Assembly (NCBI GenBank): GCA_002427745.1
Contig: DIYF01000124.1
Span: 4,151 to 68,150 of the forward strand
DNA: 64,000 nucleotides
Direction: 5' to 3'
Origin: Roseivirga sp. UBA6061
GTDB taxonomy: Bacteria > Bacteroidota > Bacteroidia > Cytophagales > Cyclobacteriaceae
Positions 33,189 to 42,078 of this stretch are shown here, piece by piece (position 1 is the first letter of the stretch; each line of letters begins with the position of its first letter). Made by a program: the position numbers and the translations under genes. The notes beneath the pieces are model-generated. The model did no database searches, had not been told where the DNA came from, and was given only the letters and a program-made list of their open reading frames with translations.

Positions 33189-34019
33189 ATGACATCGCGA
33201 TTTTTTAAGCAACTCCTCTATGGCAGTATCCTGGCCTTAGTCCTTCCCGCATGGCATCTCAGTGCCCAGAACCGTGCCGTACAGCTGGCCAATACACAGC
33301 AATTCACTTTACACTCAGATGCCATCAATGACGACTTCGAAATCATGGTGGGTCTGCCCTTTGGCTATGGTCGGTCAGACACCCGCTATAAGGTACTCTA
33401 TGTGCTGGATGCCAATGTCACCTTTGGTATGGTGCATGATATTCAGACCTTGCTTTCCTTTGAGCCCGAAAATCCACCCATGATCGTGGTAGGTATTGGC
33501 TATAAAGACTTCACCAACTGGATACAAAAGAGAGCCCGAGACTATATGGGACACGAGGTAAGTACAGCCCCCGGTTCCGGAGGAGCAGGTAAATTCCTGC
33601 AGTTTCTGGAAAAGCAGCTTATTCCACATATAGATAAAACATACCACACTACAGACAGCCGACTGCTATACGGCCACTCAACAGCTGCACTCTTTGGCCT
33701 GTATACCATTTTTCAAACACCTGATTTATTCGAAGGCTATATCATTACCAGTCCCTCAGTAGATGAGGATGATGATTTTTCCGTGCGCAGGATGACCCTG
33801 ACCTCCAGTACTCCTTCCCACCCCATTAAGGTTTATACCTCTTATGGCAGTCGGGAAAAAACCTCATTCAAGACAGCCTACCAACGGTTTCTGGAGAGGT
33901 TTAAAAGCTGGGAGAAGCGTGGCATACAGATCAAATCGGAAGAAATTGAAGCGTCTCATATGAGCTCTATGGCTCCGGCATTTATCAGAGGTCTGCAGTA
34001 CCTTAACAGAACCCAGTAG
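33189..34019 (+). CDS. Secreted alpha/beta-hydrolase, Fes/IroE-like esterase
   Basis: A 276-aa protein with an N-terminal signal (to about L-S-A-Q) and an alpha/beta-hydrolase fold of the putative-esterase (Fes/IroE/D) type. The nucleophile elbow is L-L-Y-G-H-S-T-A-A (about residue 162), and a histidine in E-A-S-H-M-S-S-M near residue 255 is the likely base. An early strand pattern, Y-K-V-L-Y-V-L-D-A-N, also matches the family. Such enzymes cut siderophore or antibiotic esters in the periplasm, but many relatives have unknown substrates. No siderophore genes are adjacent. Confidence 0.8.
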   Translation: MTSRFFKQLLYGSILALVLPAWHLSAQNRAVQLANTQQFTLHSDAINDDFEIMVGLPFGYGRSDTRYKVLYVLDANVTFGMVHDIQTLLSFEPENPPMIVVGIGYKDFTNWIQKRARDYMGHEVSTAPGSGGAGKFLQFLEKQLIPHIDKTYHTTDSRLLYGHSTAALFGLYTIFQTPDLFEGYIITSPSVDEDDDFSVRRMTLTSSTPSHPIKVYTSYGSREKTSFKTAYQRFLERFKSWEKRGIQIKSEEIEASHMSSMAPAFIRGLQYLNRTQ

Positions 34020-34782
34020 CCCCCCTGCTTCATGCGAGATATTTCGCACATTCGATAAATATTGAATCGGAGGGGTAGTTGGTGGTTATTGGTCAATGGT
34101 CATTAGTCAATAGTCAATAGTCATTGGTCAACTCTATCTAGGGATATACAGTCAGCAGTCAATAGCGGGATAAACATTCGTCCGACCACTATCAGTGGTC
34201 AGACGAATCACCACCTCAATCAGTCGCTCGCATGCTACGAGTGACCTGGATACGCCCATCCCATTAGCACTACATGCACAAACTGAAGCTTCAGCACAAG
34301 GCTGGGTCGGATGGGAAATCTAAGACCCGAAACCGTCTGACCTTCGGTCTGACGGGAATTGGTCAATAGTCAGCAGTCAATAGCGGGATGAACATTCGTC
34401 CGACCACTATCAGTGGTCAGACGAATGCACCAGTCGCTCGCATTCGATCAGTCGCTTGCATGCTGCGAGTGACCAGAACCCATCTCTGGATACGCCCAAG
34501 CCATTAGCACTGCATGCACAAACTGAAGCTTCAGCACAAGGCCGGGTCGGATGGGAAATCTAAGACCTGAAACCGTCTGACCCTCGGTCTGACGGGATGT
34601 AGTAAACCATCCGACCTTCGATCTGACGGGGTGTTTTTTAATTACCCCACTAAATATATAGAGAAAACAGACAACCTTTCTAAATTAAACCCGTGAGCCA
34701 TTCTATACTCTTCTGATGACGAGTAGCTGACCTTTTTAGAAATAGACGTGAACTCTTTAAACCCATAGAGAATTAACCCGTT
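34020..34782. repeat. Non-coding repeat island: heptamer array plus duplicated hairpin unit
   Basis: No coding frame is seen in 763 bp. It starts with six consecutive 7-bp units of the form RGTCAWY (34091-34132). Two direct copies of a roughly 220-240-bp unit follow (about 34150-34367 and 34368-34600; the second carries a 22-bp expansion). Each copy holds a 33-bp hairpin with 15-bp arms (34176-34208 and 34394-34426), a CTGAAGCTTCAG palindrome (34283-34294 and 34523-34534), and a GTCTGACC/GGTCTGACGG stem. A partial third copy trails at 34600-34631. Confidence 0.8.
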
Positions 34783-35619
34783 ATGGATCGCGATTTCATC
34801 AACTCGCTGTATATACGACAGCAGGCCTGCCCCAATTGCCCCTCCCCCTATGCAGTGGTCAATTGGTTCAATGAACTACTCGGTACGCTCTTCCCTGATT
34901 TTGCCAAGCAGCAATTCAGCTCGCATAAGGAATTTGAGCTGCATTTTGAGAAGCTGAGACTGCAGCTGGAGCAAATACTATCCCGCAATCCGCTAAAATC
35001 AGAAAGGGAATCGAGTGAAATAGCAGAGAGCTTTTTTGAGCAGTTGCCCCTCACCCATCAAAAGCTGGAGCAAGACATTACGGCTTTGTTTGAGGGTGAC
35101 CCAGCTGCCAAAAGCAGAACGGAGGTTATCCGCACCTATCCGGGCTTTGTGGCTATTGCCGCTCATCGTATTGCTCATGAGCTGGATGCAATGGGAGTTC
35201 AGCTTATCCCCCGCATGATTTCAGAGTATGCTCATGGTAAAACAGGCATAGACATTCACCCGGCAGCTACCATTGGCAACTTCTTCTGCATTGACCATGG
35301 CACAGGAGTTGTCATAGGAGAAACTACTGTGATAGGCGACCATGTGAAAATCTATCAGGGGGTTACTCTGGGAGCCCTGAGTGTAGATAAAAAGGATGCC
35401 AAGACCAAACGTCATCCCACCATTGGCGATAATGCAGTGATCTATGCGGGTGCTACCATTTTAGGTGGCAAAACGCATATTGGTCACGACTCGGTAGTGG
35501 GCGGCAATGTATGGCTGACCCGCAGCATTCCCCCTTTCTCCAAGGTATACTACCAGGCCAGTATGAACGGGGCTGATGGCAGTACCGATACCATTGTATT
35601 TAAAGGAGAAATGGCATAG
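34783..35619 (+). CDS. cysE: Serine O-acetyltransferase
   Basis: A 278-aa enzyme making O-acetylserine from serine and acetyl-CoA. The C-terminal half is a left-handed beta-helix of hexapeptide repeats: I-H-P-A-A-T-I-G, F-C-I-D-H-G-T-G-V-V-I-G-E-T, V-K-I-Y-Q-G-V-T-L-G-A-L. His residues in I-D-I-H-P and I-D-H-G-T-G fit the catalytic set of the family. The N-terminal 130 residues are helical and longer than in E. coli CysE, as in EpsC-type enzymes. The cysteine synthase gene follows 42 nt later on the same strand, so the pair completes cysteine synthesis. Confidence 0.92.
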   Translation: MDRDFINSLYIRQQACPNCPSPYAVVNWFNELLGTLFPDFAKQQFSSHKEFELHFEKLRLQLEQILSRNPLKSERESSEIAESFFEQLPLTHQKLEQDITALFEGDPAAKSRTEVIRTYPGFVAIAAHRIAHELDAMGVQLIPRMISEYAHGKTGIDIHPAATIGNFFCIDHGTGVVIGETTVIGDHVKIYQGVTLGALSVDKKDAKTKRHPTIGDNAVIYAGATILGGKTHIGHDSVVGGNVWLTRSIPPFSKVYYQASMNGADGSTDTIVFKGEMA

Positions 35620-35661
35620 TCCCGTCAGTTAATAAATCAGGTCACAGGCGAAACCGGTAAT

Positions 35662-36540
35662 ATGAAATTAGAAGACTTAATTGGCAATACCCCTTTGGTA
35701 GAGTGGCAACACATTCCCACCAATCCCAAGGTAAAAATCTACGGAAAGCTGGAAGGTAACAACCCCGGAGGATCAGTAAAAGACCGGGCGGCCTACGGTA
35801 TGATCAAAGGAGCGCTGGACCGGGGAGATATAAAACCGGGAGATAAGCTCGTGGAAGCTACCAGCGGTAACACAGGTATTGCCCTGGCTATGATTGCCCA
35901 GATTATGGGGCTGGACATGACCCTTATCATGCCCGATAACTCTACCCGCGAACGCGTGCTGTCCATGGAAGCCTATGGGGCGAAAGTAATCCTTACTCCC
36001 GCCAAACAAACGATAGAGTACTCCCGTATACTAGCCGATGAAATGGCCGCCAATGAAGGCTACCACCTGCTCAATCAGTTTGGCAATGCCGATAACTACG
36101 GACAGCACTATCGCTCCACCGGCCCGGAGATATGGAAGGATACCCGGGGTAAGGTCACACACTTTGTCTCTGCTATGGGTACTACCGGTACCATCATGGG
36201 AGTCAGCCGCTACCTGAAGGAACAAAACCCTGATATACAAATCATTGGCACCCAGCCTACGGATGGCAGCAGCATTCCGGGCATTCGCAGATGGAGTCCG
36301 GAGTTCTTACCCAAAATCTTCGAGCCGGAGCGTGTAGATCGGGTAATGGATGTGAGCCAGGAAGAAGCCACTGATATGACCCGTAGAATGGCCAAAGAAG
36401 AAGGCGTGCTGGCCGGTATGAGCTCAGGCGGTGCCCTGACAGCCGCTATGAAACTGGCCTCAGAAATAGAGGAAGGCGTTATTGTTCACATCGTTTGTGA
36501 TCGTGGAGACAGATACCTCAGCAGTGATTTATTCGGATGA
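35662..36540 (+). CDS. cysM: Cysteine synthase B (O-acetylserine sulfhydrylase, CysM type)
   Basis: A 292-aa PLP enzyme. The cofactor lysine is in G-G-S-V-K-D-R-A (about residue 41). The substrate loop is T-S-G-N-T-G (about 68-73), and the phosphate-binding loop is G-T-T-G-T-I-M-G. The shorter length and C-terminal M-S-S-G-G-A and C-D-R-G-D-R-Y-L-S fit CysM rather than CysK. It makes cysteine from O-acetylserine and sulfide or thiosulfate. Forms an operon with serine acetyltransferase. CysM-type enzymes do not normally bind SAT in the CysE-CysK complex. Confidence 0.92.
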   Translation: MKLEDLIGNTPLVEWQHIPTNPKVKIYGKLEGNNPGGSVKDRAAYGMIKGALDRGDIKPGDKLVEATSGNTGIALAMIAQIMGLDMTLIMPDNSTRERVLSMEAYGAKVILTPAKQTIEYSRILADEMAANEGYHLLNQFGNADNYGQHYRSTGPEIWKDTRGKVTHFVSAMGTTGTIMGVSRYLKEQNPDIQIIGTQPTDGSSIPGIRRWSPEFLPKIFEPERVDRVMDVSQEEATDMTRRMAKEEGVLAGMSSGGALTAAMKLASEIEEGVIVHIVCDRGDRYLSSDLFG

Positions 36541-36783
36541 GTTGGCGATACGTCCGTTGATAGACTCCAGGCCTGCTGACCTGATGACAAAAGCCCATCC
36601 CTGACAAATACCTTAGCAGGCAATCTCTCTGCCAGGGCAACTCGCCATCACAGTTCTTTTCAGACAAAATCCTGTTTCCGGAACCAGTAACACCATTTCT
36701 TTCAAATACCTCGATTTTAGGACTATTTGGTTAAAAATTGTTTTATATTAAACGATTATACGACCAGAAACACTACTACTAAT

Positions 36784-37446
36784 ATGAAGAGAGTATTTAT
36801 CAACCTTCTGTTTGTCATGGCTTTGGCCATTGGCCTTTCCTGTGGAGATGATGATCCCACGGGGCCATCGACAGACACTGCAACCTATGAAGGTACCGCC
36901 AATATCAATCCCAACAATTTTCCCGCAGGCATTGGCCTGGACCTTAGTGCCGGTGATACGGGACGTGTCGTCCAATTGGATGAGGTAACCGCCCTGGAAT
37001 GGGATATCAACGTGATCACCTACCGCACGGCCGAAGGTGGCAGACCGGGAGTAATTCTCTTTGGAGATAGCCGTAATTCGGCTGCAGCCGTGCAGGCTGT
37101 CAATGTCAGCGATGGCCTGGGTATTGCTTCTGGCGGTGCGGGATTTAACGCATTCGCCAATGTAACCCAGGCTATGCAACAGGCACTGTCAGCTGACGAT
37201 GAATTTCTCTTTGACCCGGTACTTGATGTGGATCAGAATGGCCGTGCTGATATTAACATTCTGAGAGCAGCCTACCAGGACCTGGTCATCGGAGAACGTA
37301 TTGTGAACCTGGCAGAAGCGGACCAACCCGTCTATCTGGTAAAAGACCGCTCAGGCAACCTCTACAAATTCCAGATGGTATCCAGAGCACAGGGAGGCGC
37401 TACTACCCTGAGATGGGCCCGGTTTGCTGATGGTTCCATTGAATAG
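36784..37446 (+). CDS. Exported lipoprotein of unknown function (220 aa)
   Basis: A lipoprotein with signal M-K-R-V-F-I-N-L-L-F-V-M-A-L-A-I-G-L-S-C and lipidated Cys20 followed by G-D-D-D. The remaining 200 residues form a beta-rich domain not recognised, with D-V-D-Q-N-G-R-A-D-I-N-I-L, which looks like a calcium-binding D-x-D-x-N-G-x-x-D loop. The upstream extension to 36727 is rejected because it would displace the signal. It follows the cysteine operon by 240 nt with no obvious link. A hairpin terminator follows at 37508-37533. Confidence 0.75.
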   Translation: MKRVFINLLFVMALAIGLSCGDDDPTGPSTDTATYEGTANINPNNFPAGIGLDLSAGDTGRVVQLDEVTALEWDINVITYRTAEGGRPGVILFGDSRNSAAAVQAVNVSDGLGIASGGAGFNAFANVTQAMQQALSADDEFLFDPVLDVDQNGRADINILRAAYQDLVIGERIVNLAEADQPVYLVKDRSGNLYKFQMVSRAQGGATTLRWARFADGSIE

Positions 37447-37507
37447 TCGGAATAACCCCGGCATCGCACCCTGACGCTGGAAAAATCAGAGCTTAAAGAC
37501 ATGGAAG

Positions 37508-37533
37508 GCCGGTTAAAACCGGCTTTTTCTTTT
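37508..37533 (+). terminator. Terminator hairpin with T-run
   Basis: GCCGGTT (37508-37514) pairs with AACCGGC (37517-37523), followed by TTTTTCTTTT. It lies 62 nt after the lipoprotein stop. The rest of the 37447-37748 gap shows nothing else. Confidence 0.85.
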
Positions 37534-37748
37534 GTGGTGCTGTACTGTCGGAATGATCTGAGACATGGATAGCTTCTGTGAAAACCACACACCACTATCG
37601 ATATGTTGTGCCGGGAAGGCTCTCAGTATTAAATGAATTCAGTATGGCGGACAGAACCTTTGCCCCTTTTGAATTGTGACACTGAAGGTTTTCTTATAGT
37701 ATTGATACTCATATAACCGGCATAGCTAAGAGTAAGCACTAAAAGTCA

Positions 37749-38354
37749 ATGAATTCGTACAGACACGCTGAACTATCAGCCTCAAGAAGGGGTGGAAAAC
37801 CAGAGGATTATTATCAAATCCACTCTTTTATGGACTCGACCAAAGAGCTATGCAGCGATAACCGACATCGTATTCTGCACAATTTATGGGGAATACGCAG
37901 AGTCTTAGTCCCCATCTTCGGACCTACCCTGATCAATAGCGATGGTAAAACTGTCAACATCAAAGACCTCTGTGAACAGGACCATATTCTACCTGATTAT
38001 TCAAATCGTTTTATACCTACCCTTTCTGATTTTGCTTATGAAATCGAAGACCTGACCGAGCAGGAAACCCAATTGATAAATGAACTACATAAGAAGTTCA
38101 GCTTCTCTCCTGAAGAAACAGAACTGCTCCTTTCTCCATTAACCATTCATGGCAGTGTCAAGGCTCTTTTGATAACTCATAACAGCTGGTTTATCAATCA
38201 CATTATGCCGAGGATATTCAAAACAAGGCCATGCATCACTGAATTTGTTATTTCGCCTGATCTGCTGTTCCAGAAGATGAAATTTTCAAACTGGATGAAC
38301 GGAGGAATGAATTCAACCCCGCAATCCTGTAATAAAATAGAAGACCTGATATGA
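37749..38354 (+). CDS. DUF6915-like protein (201 aa)
   Basis: The first 110 residues resemble the DUF6915 family: M-N-S-Y-R-H-A-E-L-S-A-S-R-R-G-G-K-P-E-D-Y, then H-R-I-L-H-N-L-W-G-I, F-G-P-T-L-I-N-S-D-G-K and R-F-I-P-T-L-S-D-F. Conserved histidines and a tyrosine suggest a metal-binding or catalytic pocket, but the family function is unknown. The C-terminal 80 residues are not recognised. It overlaps the next gene by 4 nt (ATGA), so translation is coupled. Read as a paired unit with that gene, it looks like an accessory two-gene cassette. Confidence 0.7.
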   Translation: MNSYRHAELSASRRGGKPEDYYQIHSFMDSTKELCSDNRHRILHNLWGIRRVLVPIFGPTLINSDGKTVNIKDLCEQDHILPDYSNRFIPTLSDFAYEIEDLTEQETQLINELHKKFSFSPEETELLLSPLTIHGSVKALLITHNSWFINHIMPRIFKTRPCITEFVISPDLLFQKMKFSNWMNGGMNSTPQSCNKIEDLI

Positions 38355-39175
38355 AAAAGTATGGCATCCGACCTGTAGGCTGGGTCTTTGACGATGACTG
38401 GTACAATTACGATGGTGAATACGAGATTGAGGAATTATTCTCAACCAGAGAGGAGGCAGAAAAAAGAATTGATGAGCACAACCAGAAAATACTGCTGAGC
38501 GGCTGGGTCTTTACAAGTCGTTCTTTTCAATTGACCTACAGTCAGGCTGAGCCTGATTTCGTCTTTGTAGGTAAAAGTGAACTGGGCAAAAAGCTGGCTG
38601 AAATCCTGGAGATAGAGGAAGAGCGGGTTTATAACCCCAAATCGGGTTTCACCAGAGAAATGACCGACACTTATGTTAAACAGCTATCACCAAAACAGAT
38701 TACCTCAGCTTTGACTGAGCTGGGCTTATCTTTCTATAAACTGGTGTCTTTTGAATCGGAAACTCAGGCCTTTTACTATCACTTCAGACGAAACAAGAAA
38801 CTCTGGCTAAAGCACTTTGACGAGACTTATCATTACACAGAAGATGATTATTTAAGCTTTAGGGATGACAGACCCATGGAAGGCAACCGGATAGCTCTTA
38901 CCAAAAAGGAATGCTACTACTTCGCTGTAAATGATCCATATGACCCTATATCCCGACAGCTGGCCACCTTTGATTTGCTGACCGGAAGCCTGGAAGAATT
39001 AAGTGATACACCCGACCTGCTGAAGTCAGTCATTTCCAATGCCGAACACATTCATTACAATGCTGATAAAAGACTAATCGAGTTTGACCATAAAGTATCT
39101 CATGAGAGTTTAATGGCGTTAGATCAGGTTTTAAAAGAACCATTGATTATCCTGGAGAAGATCAAGCTCGAATAG
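38351..39175 (+). CDS. Hypothetical protein, translationally coupled to DUF6915 gene (274 aa)
   Basis: Not recognised. A soluble protein rich in aromatic residues and acidic patches. The N-terminus W-V-F-D-D-D-W-Y-N-Y-D-G-E-Y-E-I-E-E-L-F contains a striking cluster of Trp, Tyr and acidic residues. The rest alternates helix and strand without a known motif. The start overlaps the preceding stop by 4 nt. The pair is bounded by the convergent FtsX permease (11 nt between stops). It could be a partner or modifier of the DUF6915 protein, but this is inference from overlap only. Confidence 0.6.
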   Translation: MKKYGIRPVGWVFDDDWYNYDGEYEIEELFSTREEAEKRIDEHNQKILLSGWVFTSRSFQLTYSQAEPDFVFVGKSELGKKLAEILEIEEERVYNPKSGFTREMTDTYVKQLSPKQITSALTELGLSFYKLVSFESETQAFYYHFRRNKKLWLKHFDETYHYTEDDYLSFRDDRPMEGNRIALTKKECYYFAVNDPYDPISRQLATFDLLTGSLEELSDTPDLLKSVISNAEHIHYNADKRLIEFDHKVSHESLMALDQVLKEPLIILEKIKLE

Positions 39176-39186
39176 GCCTGTTTCCA

Positions 39187-41802
39187 TTACTCATCTTTCA
39201 GACACTCCACGGGGTTTACTCTCGCGGCATTCAGCGCGCGAAAAGCCACAATGGCCCAGGCCATCAGTACCACCGCCAGACCGGATATAATAAACACGCT
39301 GATGTTCAGATCAATTCGATAAGCAAAGCCCTCAAGCCAGTTTTGTGAAAGGTAATAGCCCAAAGGTATAGATATCAAGAGGGAAATAAAGACGGTTCGG
39401 GTCAGATCTTTGGTAAGGAGTGTGATGATCTTCCAGATACCTGAACCCAGCACTTTCCTGATGCCTATCTCTTTAAGCCTCAACTGAACGGTAAATGCCG
39501 AGAGCCCAAGCAATCCCAGACAGGAAATAAAAACCGCTATCAGGGCAAAGTAGGTTGCCAGCGTGACCGTTCTCTCCTCCGCATTGTAAAGCGCATCATA
39601 ATTGTCATCCAAAAATCTGTATTCAAAAGGCAGGTTTGAGTTAAAGGATTCATATTTTTCTTCCAGTTCTATCAGGGTTTCGCGCTCCATACCCGCCTGA
39701 AGTTTAACCAGTACGTTCAGTGCATCTTCCGGTACAAAGATCAGGAATGAGGGTTTGATCTCTTCATGAAGCGACTGGAAATGAAAGTCTTTCATGACAC
39801 CAATAATCTCCCGTTTTCCTCTGATCCGAACGATTTTCCCAATCGGGTCCTTCAGTCCCATGGCCTTCAGTGCTGTTTCATTCAGAATGATCTTTGAGCC
39901 TTCATTGGCAAATTCACGGGAAAACGAACGTCCTTCCAGCATTTCTATCCCCATGGTTTTTACATAGTCATAACCAACTCTGGCAAAAGTAAACTGGATG
40001 TTGGGCTGCCCCTTCCTCGGAAAGCCTCCTCCTGAGTTGCTGAATTGTGTAGCATCTCCTTCGATTGTCGCAGTACTTTTAACACCCTTGATCTTTTCAA
40101 CCTCATGCAGAAAAGCTTCGTAATTTTCCAGCAACTTCCCTTCTCTTGCAAAGGTGATCACGTTGTTCCTGTCATAACCCAGATTCTTTGATCGGGTATA
40201 ATCAACTTGCTTTGTGACTACTATTACCGTGATGATCAGGATCAGCGAGACACAAAACTGAAAAACAACCAATCCCTTTCTTGTTATCACCTGACTTAAT
40301 GAAGCCTTAAACTTACCTTTTAGTATCTGGATAGGTTTCAGCCTGGAAATAAAGAAAGCCGGATAACTTCCGGCAACTACTCCGGTACCCAACGCAATAA
40401 GGAGAATTCCTGAAATCAGCCCGGAATTCCAGTCAACAATCAACCCTCTGCCTGAAAACATACTAAGTCCGGGGTAAAGTGCTATGGCACCAAAAACGGC
40501 TATCAAAGATGCCAACAGCGACAGAATAACAGATTCTGTCACATACTGAAAAGCCAGTACCTGCCTGGAGGCCCCTACCACTTTCTTAACCCCCACTTCT
40601 TTCATTCTCCTGAATGCCTGTGCTGTAGACAGGTTCATAAAATTGATGCAGGCAACCAATAATATCATCAGCCCGATGGCTGAGAACAGGATGATATAAT
40701 CAACCCTTCCTCCGGATTGTACGCCATTGCTGTAATTGCCGTACAAATACCGCTTTGAGAACTGTTGCAAAAACATGGAGGGCATATTTTCACGGTCTGT
40801 TTCACCGATCGTGGCGATCCTTTTGTCCTGATAGAAAGTATTGAGTTTCTCATTGAACTGCCCCACATCAGTTCCCTCTTTTAAGGTGACATAGACTTTG
40901 ACACCATTGCTGTACCATACATCGTTGCCCGGCCCCCGTCTGTTGAGGAAGAGTTCATTGGTGAGTAAAAAATCAAATTCTTCAGAGGTATTCTGATCAG
41001 ACAAGTCAAATATGCCTGTCACGATAAAATCACCTGCATACCAGGCACCACCTTCTGTATCATCCAGTATTGAAATGACCTGACCGGGCTCTACTTCACC
41101 ATGATCCGACAAGCGCTCGGCCAGTTGTTTGGATAGTACAATACTTTTTAAACCCGTGAGCGCACGATCTCTGTCTCCTTTGATCAGGTTATAAGAAAAG
41201 ACCTTAAAGAAGTCTTTTCCCGCCAGCTTGCCCCGGGTTTTAATCTTCTTATCTCCCAGAGATAAATACACATCAGACCAGATTTTTGCCAGTGGCACAG
41301 CAGATTCTACTTCAGCCAATTCATCTCTTAAAGCCGGTACGAGCAGATCTGAATTATAAGTATTGGTTCTCAGGTCAGTGCCTACTCTGATGTTTCTTAA
41401 TACCTGATACAGCTGCTTATCATTTTCATGGAAGGCATCTACAGTAACCTCACTGTACACCCAAAAGTAGATGAGCAGGGCAGATAAAATCCCTACAGAA
41501 AGTCCTGTAAGGTTGATGAGAAAGGAGCCTTTTTGGCGTCTGAAATTTCTGAGTGTAATCAAAAGGTTGTGTCGCAACATAGCAGTGTTGTTTGAGTGTT
41601 TGCCCTGATTAAATGTTTTGATAAAGCCCGGGCGAAAGCAGCGGATCACGCCCAGGAAGAATTGCAAACGCGCCCTGACAGGAGAATGCTCAAAGCGTTG
41701 TTCGAATAATTCGATCAGATCACCTTCGAATTCTTCAAGATAATCCTCACGACAAAACCATCGTAGAAAGCGAAGTGCTCTTTGAGAGGGTTGTGGTTTC
41801 AT
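39187..41802 (-). CDS. Large ABC-type FtsX permease with N-terminal prefix domain (871 aa)
   Basis: An 871-aa permease of a type found in many copies in Cytophagales. Residues 1-85 form a soluble prefix domain (D-Y-L-E-E-F-E-G-D-L-I-E-L-F-E-Q-R, the permease-prefix type). Then come a first membrane helix (about 100-122), a large extracytoplasmic MacB_PCD domain, three central helices (about 370-480), a second periplasmic domain, and three C-terminal helices with K-E-I-G-I-R-K-V-L-G-S-G. Two copies of the FtsX unit in one chain mean a dimer-like fused permease. An inverted repeat covers its -7 box. Usually a PadR regulator and an ATPase lie nearby; neither is seen. Confidence 0.88.
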   Translation of the reverse strand: MKPQPSQRALRFLRWFCREDYLEEFEGDLIELFEQRFEHSPVRARLQFFLGVIRCFRPGFIKTFNQGKHSNNTAMLRHNLLITLRNFRRQKGSFLINLTGLSVGILSALLIYFWVYSEVTVDAFHENDKQLYQVLRNIRVGTDLRTNTYNSDLLVPALRDELAEVESAVPLAKIWSDVYLSLGDKKIKTRGKLAGKDFFKVFSYNLIKGDRDRALTGLKSIVLSKQLAERLSDHGEVEPGQVISILDDTEGGAWYAGDFIVTGIFDLSDQNTSEEFDFLLTNELFLNRRGPGNDVWYSNGVKVYVTLKEGTDVGQFNEKLNTFYQDKRIATIGETDRENMPSMFLQQFSKRYLYGNYSNGVQSGGRVDYIILFSAIGLMILLVACINFMNLSTAQAFRRMKEVGVKKVVGASRQVLAFQYVTESVILSLLASLIAVFGAIALYPGLSMFSGRGLIVDWNSGLISGILLIALGTGVVAGSYPAFFISRLKPIQILKGKFKASLSQVITRKGLVVFQFCVSLILIITVIVVTKQVDYTRSKNLGYDRNNVITFAREGKLLENYEAFLHEVEKIKGVKSTATIEGDATQFSNSGGGFPRKGQPNIQFTFARVGYDYVKTMGIEMLEGRSFSREFANEGSKIILNETALKAMGLKDPIGKIVRIRGKREIIGVMKDFHFQSLHEEIKPSFLIFVPEDALNVLVKLQAGMERETLIELEEKYESFNSNLPFEYRFLDDNYDALYNAEERTVTLATYFALIAVFISCLGLLGLSAFTVQLRLKEIGIRKVLGSGIWKIITLLTKDLTRTVFISLLISIPLGYYLSQNWLEGFAYRIDLNISVFIISGLAVVLMAWAIVAFRALNAARVNPVECLKDE

Positions 41803-41820
41803 TGACCTTAAGTAGTTTTC

Positions 41821-41873
41821 ATTTACTTAACAAATATAAAACTAATAATTTATTTCACATTTGTTAAGTAAAT
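41821..41873. promoter_or_regulatory. 15-bp inverted repeat overlapping the permease -7 box
   Basis: ATTTACTTAACAAAT (41821-41835) is perfectly mirrored by ATTTGTTAAGTAAAT (41859-41873), 23 bp apart. The left arm overlaps a perfect minus-strand -7 box (TATATTTG, 41831-41838) and the right arm falls near the -33 region. This is what a repressor site over a promoter looks like. Confidence 0.65.
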
Positions 41874-42078
41874 AAGAGATCAATACAAAAGCGGAAGGTT
41901 GCATGGGAACTGAACTTCCCTGCCGGGCCCTGATTCATACCGATTTTCTCCACAGAAACGAGTACTCAAAGAACATCGGTCGCATACGTATTGATTTGTC
42001 AAAAGAGCCGCTAAGGGCCTGAACAGACAGTGGTTGTCTCTTGTCCTACAAACAAGCCCACTCCATTGAGAAGCAAAA

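Noticed and set aside
32954..33208. Alternative + frame over the small membrane protein
   Set aside because: It lacks the two clean membrane helices seen in the chosen frame and would overlap the esterase start.
34020..34782. CRISPR array
   Set aside because: The repeats are heptamers and two large direct copies, with no regular repeat-spacer spacing and no cas genes.
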